Positions 1 through 8,976 of a stretch of 36,989 bases of DNA are shown piece after piece. How positions within the stretch are numbered: position 1 is the stretch's first letter; each line of letters starts with the position of its first letter. Below the pieces are notes generated by a model, which was not told the DNA's origin, did not search any database, and saw nothing but the letters and a program-made list of their open reading frames with translations. Position numbers and translations under genes: made by a program. Source of the stretch: Gammaproteobacteria bacterium (GTDB lineage Bacteria; Pseudomonadota; Gammaproteobacteria; Pseudomonadales; Balneatricaceae); contig JAQRMV010000003.1 in assembly GCA_028598985.1 (NCBI GenBank), positions 21,736 through 58,724 of the forward strand, read 5' to 3'.

Positions 1-2
1 TT

Positions 3-101
3 AGCGTCTCTATCGTCACAATAGGTTTATGTGTACTGGTAGGTTTGATTATTACCAGTGCCGTATTGTCTGCAACCTTCCTGCCTTTGGTTATTGCATA
101 A
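3..101 (+). CDS. C-terminal end of an unidentified membrane protein (partial)
   Basis: An open frame enters from the left edge and ends at TAA 99-101, giving 32 residues. They are strongly hydrophobic (runs such as IVTIGLCVLVGLII and ATFLPLVIA), so this looks like one or two terminal transmembrane segments of a transporter or other inner-membrane protein. The family cannot be named from this tail alone. The frame stops just before the palindromic repeat cluster, which could form the 3' end of its transcript. Confidence is limited because only the tail is visible. Confidence 0.4.
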   Translation, partial: SVSIVTIGLCVLVGLIITSAVLSATFLPLVIA

Positions 102-104
102 TCC

Positions 105-250
105 GTTCCCACGCAGAGCATAGGAACGAGAATTTTTGTGCTACCCCCTAGTTCCCATGCTCCGCGTGGGAATTGAATTTTGTGCTACCCCTAGTTCCCA
201 TGCTCCGCGTGGGAACTGAATTGTGTGCTACCCCCTAGTTCCCATGCCTC
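105..250. repeat. Cluster of REP-like palindromic repeats (family A, left array)
   Basis: Four related units lie in tandem. Unit 1 (105-130) is in reverse orientation with a damaged right arm. Units 2 (151-172) and 3 (194-216) carry arms TTCCCATGC and GCGTGGGAA around a short TCC centre. Unit 4 (238-249) keeps only the left half. Units 2, 3 and 4 recur every 43-44 bases together with a conserved spacer containing TGTGCTACCCC. The same palindrome core recurs at 30828-31018. Each unit can fold into a hairpin. The array lies between a membrane-protein stop and the likely rlmL promoter. Confidence 0.8.
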
Positions 251-305
251 AGTACTCAATAGGTGCTATACTGCGCCTCCATTTTGATCACTGCAGTATT
301 TACCT

Positions 306-2570
306 ATGACCTACGCCTTTTTCGCCACCTGTCCCAAAGCCATAGAGTCTATCTTAGCCGATGAACTTAACCCGCTGGGAGCTGAAGACATTAAGCTTAC
401 CCAAGGTGGTGTTTATTTTAACGGCGACTTAAAGGTTGGCTACAGCGCTTGTTTATGGAGCCGTTTGGCTAACCGCGTGTTGATGCTGTTACACGATGAG
501 GCTGTAGATAGCGTAGATGAGCTTTATGACGCCATAGGCAAGGTTGACTGGACTGAGCATTTTGATAGCGACCAAACCTTCTTAGTGGATTATGCTGGCC
601 GCATGCGGGGCATTGATAATACGCATTTTGGCGCCCTTAAAGTAAAAGACGCCATTGTCGACCAGTTTCGCGCCAAGGGGGAGTTACGCCCTAATATTTC
701 AAAGCAAGACCCTGATATTCGTATTAACGTTTTTGTGACTAAGGGGCGTGCCCGCATTAGTCTAGATTTGTCGGGCGAGAGTCTACACAAGCGTGGATAC
801 CGCCGAGAAGGTGGCATGGCACCGCTAAAAGAAAATTTAGCCGCCGCTTTGCTGATTCGTGCCGGTTGGCCAGCAATGGCAGCCGCAGGTAAGCCGTTGA
901 TGGACCCTATGTGTGGTTCTGGTACCTTTTTGATAGAAGCCGCCATGATGGCATCCGACACCGCGCCTGGATTATTGCGCTGGCGCTTTGGTTTACAAAC
1001 CTGGAAGCAACACAATGTAGAGTTATGGCGTGAAATTTGGGATGCTGCAGAATTACGTAGAGAAGCAGGTGAAGCCGCTTCTACCAGTGAAATTCACGGC
1101 TATGATGGACAGCCTAAAGCCGTTTCTAAGTGTCGTGAAAACCTAAAGCAAGCCGGCATGACTGATCGTATTCGTGTCAGTCATCGAGAACTTAAAGATT
1201 TAAAACCGCTCACCCATAATGCCGAACAGCAAGAGGGTTTGGTGATTACCAACCCACCTTATGGTGAGCGTTTGAGTGAAGTGGCTGACATTCAGTATCT
1301 ATATCAGCACTTAGGTGAGCGTCTAAGCCAAGATTTTATTGGTTGGGAATTGGCGGTATTTACCGGTAACTCTGAATTAGGTAAAGCTGTGGGTTTACGC
1401 TCCCACAAGCAGTACGCTTTTTACAACGGTGCGATTAAGAGTCAGTTGTTGATGTATACCTTGGAGGCATCTAACCGTTTTGCGGACCGTCGCCAAGCCA
1501 GTGGTGAAATTCCATTGCAAGCCCTTAGTGAAGGGGCACAAATGTTTGCCAACCGCGTGATGAAAAATCGCAAGCAGCTTAGCAAGTGGGTGAAGCAAGA
1601 ACAAATTGAGTGTTACCGCTTATACGATGCAGACATGCCTGAGTATGCCGTGGCTATTGACGTGTACGGCGACTGGCTCCACGTTCAAGAGTATGCGGCA
1701 CCTAAAAGTGTAGACGCCGATAAGGCCCAGCGCCGCTTAGAAGAAGTGATGTTAGCCTTGCCACAAGCAATGCAGATTCCAGCTGAGCGTATTGTATTAA
1801 AGCAACGCCGCCAACAAACGGGTAAGGACCAGTATCAAACCCACGATGAAAAAGGTGAATACATTCAGGTGCAAGAGGGCGGTTGTAAATTGCTGGTTAA
1901 TCTTAATGATTATTTAGACACCGGATTGTTCTTAGATCACCGTCCTGTGCGTCAAAGAATTCAAAGCCAAGCCCATGGTAAGCGCTTCTTGAATTTGTTT
2001 TGTTATACCGGCACAGCCACCATGCATGCGATACAAGGTGGCGCTCATAAATCCCTGAGTGTAGACATGTCTGCAACCTACTTGTCTTGGGGTAAAAAGA
2101 ACCTTGCATTAAATGGTTTTAGCGATCAAGTGCATCGTTTTGAGCAACACGACTGTATGGAGTTCATTAAGAGCCATAAAGGTGAATATGACTTAATTTT
2201 CCTTGATCCACCTACGTTTTCTAACTCTAAGAAAATGGTGGGTGTATTGGATGTGCAGCGTGACCATGCCTGGATGATCCATAAGGTGATGGATTTGTTA
2301 GCCGAACATGGCTTGTTAATCTTCTCTACCAATTACCGACGTTTTGAGTTGGATGAAAAGGTGGTGCAACATAACCATGTAGTGGATATAAGCGAGGAGA
2401 CTTTAGACAAGGACTTTGGCCGCAATAAGAAAATTCACCGTTGTTGGGAAATTCGTAAGTATAAGCCTGAAGTGGTTGTAGAGTCGGAGTTTTATAATGC
2501 TGATTATGCAACGTCTCAACCTGCAGCCAAGGATAAAGCTAACTTTAACCCTTGGTTGCATAAAGACTAG
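306..2570 (+). CDS. rlmL: Bifunctional 23S rRNA methyltransferase RlmKL (G2445 and G2069)
   Basis: The 754-residue protein fuses two AdoMet-dependent methyltransferases that act on 23S rRNA in the cytoplasm: RlmL (N2 of G2445) and RlmK (N7 of G2069). The N-terminal part looks like a THUMP domain followed by the RlmL catalytic domain, with DPMCGSGT near residue 200 and the N2-methylase motif NPPY at 316-319. The C-terminal RlmK domain has NLFCYTGTA from residue 563 and DPPTF from residue 634. The E. coli protein has about 702 residues; here there is an extra C-terminal tail of roughly 35 residues. The ATG at 306 matches the usual start (MTYAFFATCPK) but has no strong ribosome site. A -10-like TATACT lies at 267-272, just after the repeats, without a good -35. 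The gene converges with amtB. Confidence 0.96.
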   Translation: MTYAFFATCPKAIESILADELNPLGAEDIKLTQGGVYFNGDLKVGYSACLWSRLANRVLMLLHDEAVDSVDELYDAIGKVDWTEHFDSDQTFLVDYAGRMRGIDNTHFGALKVKDAIVDQFRAKGELRPNISKQDPDIRINVFVTKGRARISLDLSGESLHKRGYRREGGMAPLKENLAAALLIRAGWPAMAAAGKPLMDPMCGSGTFLIEAAMMASDTAPGLLRWRFGLQTWKQHNVELWREIWDAAELRREAGEAASTSEIHGYDGQPKAVSKCRENLKQAGMTDRIRVSHRELKDLKPLTHNAEQQEGLVITNPPYGERLSEVADIQYLYQHLGERLSQDFIGWELAVFTGNSELGKAVGLRSHKQYAFYNGAIKSQLLMYTLEASNRFADRRQASGEIPLQALSEGAQMFANRVMKNRKQLSKWVKQEQIECYRLYDADMPEYAVAIDVYGDWLHVQEYAAPKSVDADKAQRRLEEVMLALPQAMQIPAERIVLKQRRQQTGKDQYQTHDEKGEYIQVQEGGCKLLVNLNDYLDTGLFLDHRPVRQRIQSQAHGKRFLNLFCYTGTATMHAIQGGAHKSLSVDMSATYLSWGKKNLALNGFSDQVHRFEQHDCMEFIKSHKGEYDLIFLDPPTFSNSKKMVGVLDVQRDHAWMIHKVMDLLAEHGLLIFSTNYRRFELDEKVVQHNHVVDISEETLDKDFGRNKKIHRCWEIRKYKPEVVVESEFYNADYATSQPAAKDKANFNPWLHKD

Positions 2571-2594
2571 TTGCTAGCTAGTTTTGTAAAGTGT

Positions 2595-3803
2595 TTAGTC
2601 TTGTGACGTAGCGCCGATTTTGTGAATGCTCAAATCGGCGCCGTTAAACTCCTCTTCTTCACTTAACCTTAAGCCGATAAACTGCTTCACGCCACCATAG
2701 ACGATAAAGCCGCCAATCAGGGCGATACTTAAGCCCAGTAGGGTGCCTAACAGCTGAGACATAAAGCTTACGCCGCCTAAGCCGCCCAGGGCTTCTAAGC
2801 CAAAGATTCCTGCTGCTATACCACCCCAAACGCCGCATAAACCGTGTAGGGGCCACACACCTAGCACATCATCTATTTTCCAGCGGTTTTGGGTCATGAT
2901 GAAGGCGTATACAAACAACCCTCCAGCAATTAAACCAACGACCAAAGCGCCAATAGGGTGCATAAGGTCCGAGCCTGCACATACTGCAACCAAACCAGCT
3001 AAAGGGCCGTTGTGGACAAATCCAGGGTCGTTTTTGCCAACCACTAATGCAGCGATGGTGCCACCTGCCATGGCCATTAGTGTATTGACTGCCACTAAGC
3101 CACTAATGCCATCTAAGGTTTGGGCAGACATCACGTTAAAGCCAAACCAACCAATAGTAAGAATCCAAGAACCTAAGGCTAAAAAAGGAATGCTGGAAGG
3201 TGCAAAAGCCACAAGCTTCCCTTTGCGGTAGCGTCCCCTACGAGTGCCTAGTAATAACACCGCAACTAATCCTAACCAGCCGCCTACACCGTGTACTACA
3301 ACTGAACCCGCAAAATCATGGAAGCCTGCGCCAAAGCTCTGTTCAAGCCATGCCTGAAAGCCGTAGTTGCCGTTCCATGCAATACCTTCGAAAAGGGGGT
3401 ATACAAAGCCAACGGTTAAAGCTGCGGCAATCAGTAGCGGCCAAAAGCGAGCTCGCTCGGCGATACCGCCAGAAATGATCGCAGGAATGGCCGCAGCGAA
3501 GGTCATCAAGAAAAAGAACTTCACCAACCCATAGCCGTTGTTGGCACTTAAGGCTTGGGCACTGGTGAAAAAATGCTGATCATAGGCGATCCAATATCCA
3601 ACAAAAAAGTAGGCAAGGCAGGAGAAGCCAAAATCGGTCATTATTTTAACTAAGGCGTTGACCTGATTCTTGTGTCGAACAGTGCCCACCTCTAAAAAGG
3701 CAAAACCTGCATGCATAGCGAGTACCATGATGGCACCCATAAGTATGAATAGGGTATTAGAACTTTGCACCAAAGTGGCTACTGCGCTCGTTGTGGCTTC
3801 CAA
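2595..3803 (-). CDS. amtB: Ammonium transporter, Amt family
   Basis: A 402-residue polytopic inner-membrane channel of the Amt/Mep/Rh family that conducts ammonium. The pore twin histidines are visible as H171 (VVVHGVGG) and H320 (WPLHGLCG). D163 sits where the conserved structural aspartate is expected. The tail GLRLSEEEE resembles the C-terminal segment that contacts PII (GlnK) proteins. The start is TTG with a strong AAGGAG six bases away. There is no cleaved signal peptide like that of E. coli AmtB, and the first helix has FLEVGTVRHKN. No glnK lies next to it, although many amtB genes are paired with glnK. It lies 65 bases downstream of gltA, beyond the gltA terminator, so it probably has its own promoter. 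Which Amt subfamily it belongs to was not determined. Confidence 0.93.
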   Translation of the reverse strand: MEATTSAVATLVQSSNTLFILMGAIMVLAMHAGFAFLEVGTVRHKNQVNALVKIMTDFGFSCLAYFFVGYWIAYDQHFFTSAQALSANNGYGLVKFFFLMTFAAAIPAIISGGIAERARFWPLLIAAALTVGFVYPLFEGIAWNGNYGFQAWLEQSFGAGFHDFAGSVVVHGVGGWLGLVAVLLLGTRRGRYRKGKLVAFAPSSIPFLALGSWILTIGWFGFNVMSAQTLDGISGLVAVNTLMAMAGGTIAALVVGKNDPGFVHNGPLAGLVAVCAGSDLMHPIGALVVGLIAGGLFVYAFIMTQNRWKIDDVLGVWPLHGLCGVWGGIAAGIFGLEALGGLGGVSFMSQLLGTLLGLSIALIGGFIVYGGVKQFIGLRLSEEEEFNGADLSIHKIGATSQD

Positions 3804-3825
3804 GTTAACTCCTTAATTATAATAA

Positions 3826-3847
3826 AAAACCACCCGAAGGTGGTTTT
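3826..3847 (-). terminator. Rho-independent terminator of gltA
   Basis: On the minus strand a 9-base stem AAAACCACC/GGTGGTTTT closes a TTCG tetraloop and runs into a T-rich stretch (TTTTTTATTAT). It lies 22 bases after the gltA stop and 23 bases before the amtB start, so it should separate gltA transcription from amtB. Confidence 0.85.
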
Positions 3848-3868
3848 AAAGTGCTTCAATACGATGTG

Positions 3869-5146
3869 TTATTTTTTTGAATAAGAACGTAGGGTTTCAC
3901 CGGTATACAATTGGCGAGGACGACCAATGCGATAGGAGCTATTAAGCATCTCATGCCAATGAGAAATCCAACCTACGGTGCGTGCTAGGGCAAAAATCAC
4001 TGTAAACATGGATGTTGGAATACCAATGGCTTTAAGAATAATACCAGAGTAGAAGTCAACGTTAGGGTATAGCTTACGCTCAATAAAGTATTCGTCTTCC
4101 AGTGCAATTTGCTCTAAGCGTTTGGCGATTTGCAGTAATGGATCATTCTCTACGCCTAGTAGTGCCAATACTTCGTCACATGTTTCGCGCATCACCGTAG
4201 CGCGGGGGTCGAAATTTTTGTACACACGGTGGCCAAAACCCATTAAGCGAAATGGATCGTCCTTATCTTTGGCTTTGGCAACAAAGGCGTCGATGTTGGA
4301 TACATCACCGATTTCTTGCAGCATGTCCAATACGGCCTCGTTAGCACCGCCGTGAGCAGGGCCCCAAAGTGCAGCAATACCCGAAGCAATACATACGAAT
4401 GGATTTGCGCCAGAAGAGCCCGCTAAACGTACGGTAGAGGTCGATGCATTTTGCTCGTGATCAGCATGCAACATAAAAATCTTATCCATGGCACGGGCCA
4501 ATATAGGATCAATATTGCTTTGTGCTGTGGGCTTACCAAACATCATGTGTAAGAAGTTTTCTGCGTAATTAAGGTTATCAAGAGGGTAAACAAAAGGCTG
4601 GCCAATGGAATATTTGTAACACATGGCTGCCAGCGTTGGCATTTTTGCAATGAGGCGATGTATCGCTTTTTCGCGGTGGAGTGGGTTAGAGTTATCTAGT
4701 TGATCATGATAGAAAGCTGACAATGCGCCTACTACACCACACATGATTGCCATGGGATGTGCATCACGGCGGAAGCCACTAAAAAACTGAATAAGTTGCT
4801 CATGTACCATGGTGTTGTGAGTGATATTGCTTTCAAACTTTGCCATTTGTTCAGCACTAGGCAATTCGCCGTGAATAAGCAAATAACAGGTTTCTAAGTA
4901 GTTTGAGTTTGCGGCTAAATCTTCAATCGCATAACCCCGATGTAGTAAAACACCGTTGTCACCATCAATATAGGTGATTTTTGATTCACAGGACGCTGTA
5001 GAAACAAAACCCGGGTCATAGGTAAATAAACCTTTGCTTACTAATTGGCGTACGTCAATAACGTCGGGGCCAGTACTGCCTGAGTATATTGGCAATTCTA
5101 TGGGGTCCATACCTTCTACATGAAGCGTGGCTTTTCTTTCGGACAT
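3869..5146 (-). CDS. gltA: Citrate synthase (type II, hexameric form)
   Basis: Condenses oxaloacetate and acetyl-CoA to citrate, the entry step of the TCA cycle, in the cytoplasm. Length 425 residues, against 427 for E. coli GltA. The catalytic residues are recognisable: H265 in [12 protein letters not shown]306 in GFGHRVYKN and D364 in YPNVDFYSG. The N-terminal small beta domain typical of NADH-sensitive Gram-negative enzymes is present. AGGAG stands about 8 bases before the ATG. The gene is divergent from sdhCDAB across a 462-base intergenic region, the usual arrangement in gammaproteobacteria, so shared control of both promoters is plausible. Transcription ends at the hairpin just downstream. 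Confidence 0.97.
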   Translation of the reverse strand: MSERKATLHVEGMDPIELPIYSGSTGPDVIDVRQLVSKGLFTYDPGFVSTASCESKITYIDGDNGVLLHRGYAIEDLAANSNYLETCYLLIHGELPSAEQMAKFESNITHNTMVHEQLIQFFSGFRRDAHPMAIMCGVVGALSAFYHDQLDNSNPLHREKAIHRLIAKMPTLAAMCYKYSIGQPFVYPLDNLNYAENFLHMMFGKPTAQSNIDPILARAMDKIFMLHADHEQNASTSTVRLAGSSGANPFVCIASGIAALWGPAHGGANEAVLDMLQEIGDVSNIDAFVAKAKDKDDPFRLMGFGHRVYKNFDPRATVMRETCDEVLALLGVENDPLLQIAKRLEQIALEDEYFIERKLYPNVDFYSGIILKAIGIPTSMFTVIFALARTVGWISHWHEMLNSSYRIGRPRQLYTGETLRSYSKK

Positions 5147-5312
5147 TTGTAGGCTCCTGAATATTGTGTTGGGAGAGTGAATGACTACTGGGTAATATAA
5201 CGCCGGTTAATCATTTAAAACAGCGGACATAAGTCGTACGCCTCCAAAACTTGCGCCTATCTTACCTTAGACTAGCCTTGGATGGGGCATAGAAAAGATT
5301 CGGCATATAGAT

Positions 5313-5328
5313 TGTAGTTATAACTACA
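5313..5328. promoter_or_regulatory. Perfect 16-base palindrome, candidate operator
   Basis: TGTAGTTATAACTACA is exactly self-complementary. It lies between gltA and sdhC, about 165 bases upstream of the gltA start and 155 bases upstream of the predicted sdh -35. The symmetry and position suggest a dimeric regulator site. It matches no consensus I can name with confidence. Confidence 0.5.
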
Positions 5329-5484
5329 GCTGATGTAGGGGAGGGGTGCTATAACGCTAGATATATATGATCCTCCTGTGTTTGACGTTTGTAAAGGTCT
5401 TGTATTAAGTCTAAGGCACGGAATGGGCGCCTATTGATGCATATCCATGTAAATTAAAACAATTCACATACGACAAAAGTGGCG

Positions 5485-5513
5485 TTGTTTTCTGTTGCCC
5501 AAATCACTATACT
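5485..5513 (+). promoter_or_regulatory. Predicted sigma-70 promoter of the sdh-suc operon
   Basis: TTGTTT at 5485-5490 and TATACT at 5508-5513 are separated by exactly 17 bases. Transcription would start near 5520, leaving a leader of about 90 bases before the GTG of sdhC. Confidence 0.65.
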
Positions 5514-5608
5514 TGCGACCTGCGTGACGCTTACAGCTAAGTGAGTGTCGAATTAACGTAGTTTTTCTAGCCTTAATTTAACTCATTTTTAGCCAAGAGC
5601 AGGTAGCC

Positions 5609-5986
5609 GTGAGCGATAAAAGACCCGTTAATCTCGATTTAGGCACATTCAAACATCCATTGATTTCAATGATCTCTATAGGTCATCGAATTTCTGGTGT
5701 CATTTTGTTTGTCGGCCTAGTTTTCCTATTTTGTTTATTTGACACCTCATTAGAAGGGCCAGCAGAATTTGCATCAGCACAGGCGTTGTTGCAAGAAGAT
5801 TTCTTGTCTCAGTTTATTGTGTGGGGGCTGTTGTCCTCTTTAGGTTTTCATTTTAGTGCTGGTATGAAGCATTTAGTGATGGACTTAGGGCATGGTGAGG
5901 AATTAGAAACGGCCAACAATGCTGCCAAATTTGTGGTTGGTTTAACTTTAGTATTGGCCGTGTTGGCAGGAGTTTGGGTATGGTAA
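5609..5986 (+). CDS. sdhC: Succinate dehydrogenase cytochrome b556 subunit
   Basis: One of the two membrane anchors of succinate:quinone oxidoreductase (complex II). It helps bind heme b and ubiquinone in the inner membrane. Length 125 residues with three predicted transmembrane helices. The signature RPVNLDL opens the protein. S23 and R27 (in ISIGHRISG) correspond to the quinone-site S27 and R31 of E. coli. H81 (GFHFSAG) corresponds to the heme ligand H84. The start is GTG with a modest purine-rich ribosome site (AGAGCAGG). It is the first gene of sdhCDAB, and its stop overlaps the sdhD start. Confidence 0.96.
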   Translation: MSDKRPVNLDLGTFKHPLISMISIGHRISGVILFVGLVFLFCLFDTSLEGPAEFASAQALLQEDFLSQFIVWGLLSSLGFHFSAGMKHLVMDLGHGEELETANNAAKFVVGLTLVLAVLAGVWVW

Positions 5987-6327
5987 CTACAATTACAAGT
6001 TTTGGCCGCAGCGGCCTTTATGACTGGTTATTACAGCGTATAAGTGCTGTGGTATTAGCTGCTTACTCTGTGTTTATGGTGATTTACTTGTTGATGCATC
6101 CAAATTTGGATTTTTTTCAATGGCATGAATTGTTTGCGATGACCAGTGTGCGAATTTTTAGTTTGATGGCACTTTTGTCTTTAGGTGCCCATAGCTGGAT
6201 AGGTCTTTGGTCCGTATCCACAGACTACATAAAGCCATTCGCTTTTCGTTTTGTATTTCAAATGGTGATAGGCGTGCTGATGTTTATTTACACCGTTTGG
6301 GGTGTTCAGTTGCTGTGGGGCTTATAA
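5980..6327 (+). CDS. sdhD: Succinate dehydrogenase hydrophobic membrane anchor subunit
   Basis: The second membrane anchor of complex II, with three transmembrane helices. From the ATG at 5980 it has 115 residues, the same length as E. coli SdhD. Even the numbering of key residues agrees: H71, D82 and Y83 (the latter two in TDYIKP) fall at the E. coli positions of the heme-near histidine and the quinone-site pair. The ATG overlaps the end of sdhC (ATGGTAA). A TTG two codons upstream is possible but less likely. The overlap suggests translational coupling with sdhC. Confidence 0.95.
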   Translation: MVTTITSFGRSGLYDWLLQRISAVVLAAYSVFMVIYLLMHPNLDFFQWHELFAMTSVRIFSLMALLSLGAHSWIGLWSVSTDYIKPFAFRFVFQMVIGVLMFIYTVWGVQLLWGL

Positions 6328-6330
6328 ATC

Positions 6331-8106
6331 ATGTCTAACACATTACGCAAAATGTCCTATGAAGCCATCGTTATTGGTGGCGGTGGCGCAGGTATGCGAG
6401 CTGCTTTGCAGCTGACAGAATCAGGCTTAAAAACGGCCTGTATTACCAAAGTATTTCCAACTCGCTCACATACGGTGTCTGCTCAAGGTGGTATTACCTG
6501 TGCTATTGCCAGTAATGACCCAAATGATGATTGGCGTTGGCACATGTACGATACCGTTAAAGGTTCCGACTATATCGGTGACCAAGACGCAATTGAATAC
6601 ATGTGTAGTGTAGGTCCTCAAGCTGTTTTCGAACTTGACCACATGGGTTTACCTTTCTCACGCACAGAAGAAGGCCGCATTTATCAGCGTCCGTTTGGTG
6701 GGCAATCAAAGAATTTTGGTGAGGGTGGTCAAGCTGCGCGGACCTGTGCGGCCGCAGACCGTACTGGACACGCATTATTGCATGCCTTGTATCAAGGCAA
6801 CTTGAAAGGCGGCACAACCTTCCTTAACGAATGGTTTGCCGTAGATATGGTGCAAAACGACGACGGCGCTATTGTTGGTGTGATTGCCATTTGTATTGAA
6901 ACGGGTGAAACCGTTTATATTGAAGCTCAAGCCACTGTATTGGCAACGGGTGGCGCAGGTCGTATATATCAATCTACCACTAACGCACTGATTAATACCG
7001 GCGACGGCGTAGGCATGGGCTTGCGCATTGGTTTGCCTGTGCAAGACATGGAAATGTGGCAGTTCCATCCAACCGGCATAGCGGGTGCAGGGGTGCTGGT
7101 TACCGAAGGTTGTCGTGGCGAAGGGGGTTACCTGGTTAACAAAGACGGCGAACGGTTTATGGAGCGCTATGCCCCTAACGCTAAAGACTTAGCAGGTCGT
7201 GACGTGGTGGCTCGTTCTATGGTGTTAGAGATTTTAGAAGGCCGTGGTTGTGGCGAAAATGGCGACCATGTATTCCTGAAACTGGATCACTTAGGTGAAG
7301 ATGTATTGGAAAGTCGCTTGCCTGGCATTATGGAGTTGTCTCGAACCTTTGCCCATGCAGACCCAGTGGTTGAACCTATTCCTGTGGTGCCCACTTGTCA
7401 TTATATGATGGGCGGTTTACCCACCAATATTGGCGGACAAGTTCTGTACCCCGAATCTGAAACGCAAACTCGTGTCATCGAAGGTTTGTATGCTTGCGGT
7501 GAAGTGGCTTGTGTGTCGGTACACGGCGCCAACCGTTTAGGGGGTAACTCGTTATTAGATTTGGTGGTATTTGGCCGAGCGGCGGGTATTCAAATAGAAA
7601 AATCAATGCGCGACGGCTATCAGGCAGAAACAGCCAGTCAAGCTAACCTAGATGTGGCTATGGCGCGGTTAAATGCCCTTAATCATTCTGAATCAGGCGA
7701 GAATATTGCTGAGGTTCGTGAAGAACTGCAAAAAACAATGCAATTGTACTTTGGTGTGTTTCGCGAAGGCGAAAGCATGCAAAAGGGCCTAGGCTTATTG
7801 CGTGAATTGCGCGTTAAGGTGGCTAACCTTCACTTGCAAGACAAGACCGGCGCATTTAACACGGACCGTATTGAAGCCTTAGAGCTACAAAATTTGTTTG
7901 AAGTGGCCTTTGCGACCGCCGTTGCCGCAGAAGAACGTAAGGAAAGCCGTGGTGCCCACGCCCGTAACGACTTCACAGAACGTGATGACGAAAACTGGCT
8001 AAAGCACTCAATTTACTACCCATCTGAAGAGCGGATTGGCAAGCGTGAGGTGAATTTTTCACCTAACACTGTTGATGCTTTCCCGCCTAAAATTCGTACC
8101 TATTAA
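6331..8106 (+). CDS. sdhA: Succinate dehydrogenase flavoprotein subunit
   Basis: The catalytic subunit oxidises succinate to fumarate on the cytoplasmic face of complex II. Length 591 residues (E. coli 588). The dinucleotide-binding loop GGGGAG is at residues 16-21. H47 in [11 protein letters not shown] is the expected site of covalent FAD attachment. Further active-site signatures are [18 protein letters not shown] and [14 protein letters not shown]. The C-terminus is also standard, with [10 protein letters not shown] and a YYPSEER segment. It begins three bases after the sdhD stop and is followed by sdhB 11 bases later, so the four sdh genes form one unit. Nothing is missing. Confidence 0.98.
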   Translation: MSNTLRKMSYEAIVIGGGGAGMRAALQLTESGLKTACITKVFPTRSHTVSAQGGITCAIASNDPNDDWRWHMYDTVKGSDYIGDQDAIEYMCSVGPQAVFELDHMGLPFSRTEEGRIYQRPFGGQSKNFGEGGQAARTCAAADRTGHALLHALYQGNLKGGTTFLNEWFAVDMVQNDDGAIVGVIAICIETGETVYIEAQATVLATGGAGRIYQSTTNALINTGDGVGMGLRIGLPVQDMEMWQFHPTGIAGAGVLVTEGCRGEGGYLVNKDGERFMERYAPNAKDLAGRDVVARSMVLEILEGRGCGENGDHVFLKLDHLGEDVLESRLPGIMELSRTFAHADPVVEPIPVVPTCHYMMGGLPTNIGGQVLYPESETQTRVIEGLYACGEVACVSVHGANRLGGNSLLDLVVFGRAAGIQIEKSMRDGYQAETASQANLDVAMARLNALNHSESGENIAEVREELQKTMQLYFGVFREGESMQKGLGLLRELRVKVANLHLQDKTGAFNTDRIEALELQNLFEVAFATAVAAEERKESRGAHARNDFTERDDENWLKHSIYYPSEERIGKREVNFSPNTVDAFPPKIRTY

Positions 8107-8117
8107 GGAGTAGTGAT

Positions 8118-8822
8118 ATGTTAACTGTGAGTGTTTATCGCTATCATCCTGAACTTGATGAAAAGCCTTATATGCAGGACTTTCAGGTTGATACCGGTGG
8201 TAAAGACCTAATGGTATTAGACGTTTTAAACCTATTAAAAGTTCAAGACAGCGGCTTAGCCTACCGTCGCTCATGCCGAGAGGGTGTGTGTGGCTCCGAT
8301 GGTATGAATATTAATGGCACTAACGGTTTGGCGTGCATTACACCGTTATCTGCTTGTGTTAAAAATAACAAACTCATATTGCGCCCATTGCCAGCCTTAC
8401 CGGTTATCCGTGATTTGGTGATCGATATGGATCAATTTTATAAGCAATATGAGAAGGTGAAACCTTTCTTGCTCAATGATACGCCTGCGCCTGCCATTGA
8501 GCGCCTTCAGTCACCTGAAGAGCGTGAGAAATTGGATGGTTTATACGAATGCATTTTATGCGCGTGCTGCTCTACAGCTTGCCCATCATTTTGGTGGAAT
8601 CCCGATAAGTTTATTGGTCCGTCGGGCCTGCTTCAGGCCTACCGTTTCTTGGCCGACAGTCGTGACACTGCTACAGAAGAACGTTTAGCTGATTTAGACG
8701 ATCCGTTTAGTGTGTTCCGCTGCCATGGCATTATGAATTGTGTCACCGTGTGCCCTAAAGGGTTAAATCCTACTAAGGCTATTGGACATATTCGTAACAT
8801 GTTATTAACAAGAGCTACATAG
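8118..8822 (+). CDS. sdhB: Succinate dehydrogenase iron-sulfur subunit
   Basis: Carries electrons from the FAD of SdhA to the quinone site through three Fe-S clusters. Length 234 residues. The [2Fe-2S] motif is CREGVCGSDG with C53, C58, D61 and C73; the aspartate at the third position matches E. coli. The [4Fe-4S] and [3Fe-4S] ligands lie in CILCACCSTACP and CHGIMNCVTVCPKG. AAGGAG lies just upstream of the ATG. The gene closes the sdh block. A hairpin and a weak promoter candidate lie before sucA. Confidence 0.98.
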   Translation: MLTVSVYRYHPELDEKPYMQDFQVDTGGKDLMVLDVLNLLKVQDSGLAYRRSCREGVCGSDGMNINGTNGLACITPLSACVKNNKLILRPLPALPVIRDLVIDMDQFYKQYEKVKPFLLNDTPAPAIERLQSPEEREKLDGLYECILCACCSTACPSFWWNPDKFIGPSGLLQAYRFLADSRDTATEERLADLDDPFSVFRCHGIMNCVTVCPKGLNPTKAIGHIRNMLLTRAT

Positions 8823-8833
8823 CCGGTAGAAAA

Positions 8834-8868
8834 TGCGCTTGGGCCTTTGTTTAATGGTTTTAAGCGCA
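8834..8868 (+). other. Intergenic hairpin between sdhB and sucA
   Basis: A 7-base stem TGCGCTT/AAGCGCA encloses a 21-base loop, starting 12 bases after the sdhB stop. It has no strong T tract, so it is a poor intrinsic terminator. It could stabilise the sdh transcript end or attenuate readthrough. This is inference only. Confidence 0.35.
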
Positions 8869-8898
8869 AATTTCTTTAGTAATATTTAGTTATATGAC

Positions 8899-8928
8899 TT
8901 AACCATATGGCGCGTTGCGGGTTATACT
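8899..8928 (+). promoter_or_regulatory. Weak candidate promoter upstream of sucA
   Basis: TTAACC (8899-8904) and TATACT (8923-8928) are 18 bases apart, about 50 bases before the sucA start. The -10 is good and the -35 poor. It may supply extra suc transcription in addition to readthrough from sdh. Confidence 0.35.
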
Positions 8929-8976
8929 AGGCGCGTTTGGTTAAGTTTAACCACAATCAGAAATTGGTGATACTGA

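Larger units (their letters stand above)
5147..5608. other. Divergent gltA/sdhC regulatory region without genes
   Basis: There is no credible ORF in these 462 bases. They hold the gltA leader, a perfect 16-base palindrome (5313-5328), a good sdh promoter (5485-5513) and a weaker upstream candidate (TTGACG at 5382-5387 with TATTAA at 5403-5408). On the minus strand a TATATT-like -10 near 5195-5200 could serve gltA, but no convincing -35 was found. The length leaves room for regulator binding on both sides. Confidence 0.7.

Noticed and set aside
590-1015. Minus-strand open frame inside rlmL
   Set aside because: Antisense to the conserved RlmL domain, no recognisable protein features.
2566-2582. 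ACTAG/CTAGT stem followed by TTTT after rlmL, as a terminator
   Set aside because: The stem is only five base pairs, AT-rich, and starts inside the last codons; too weak to call.
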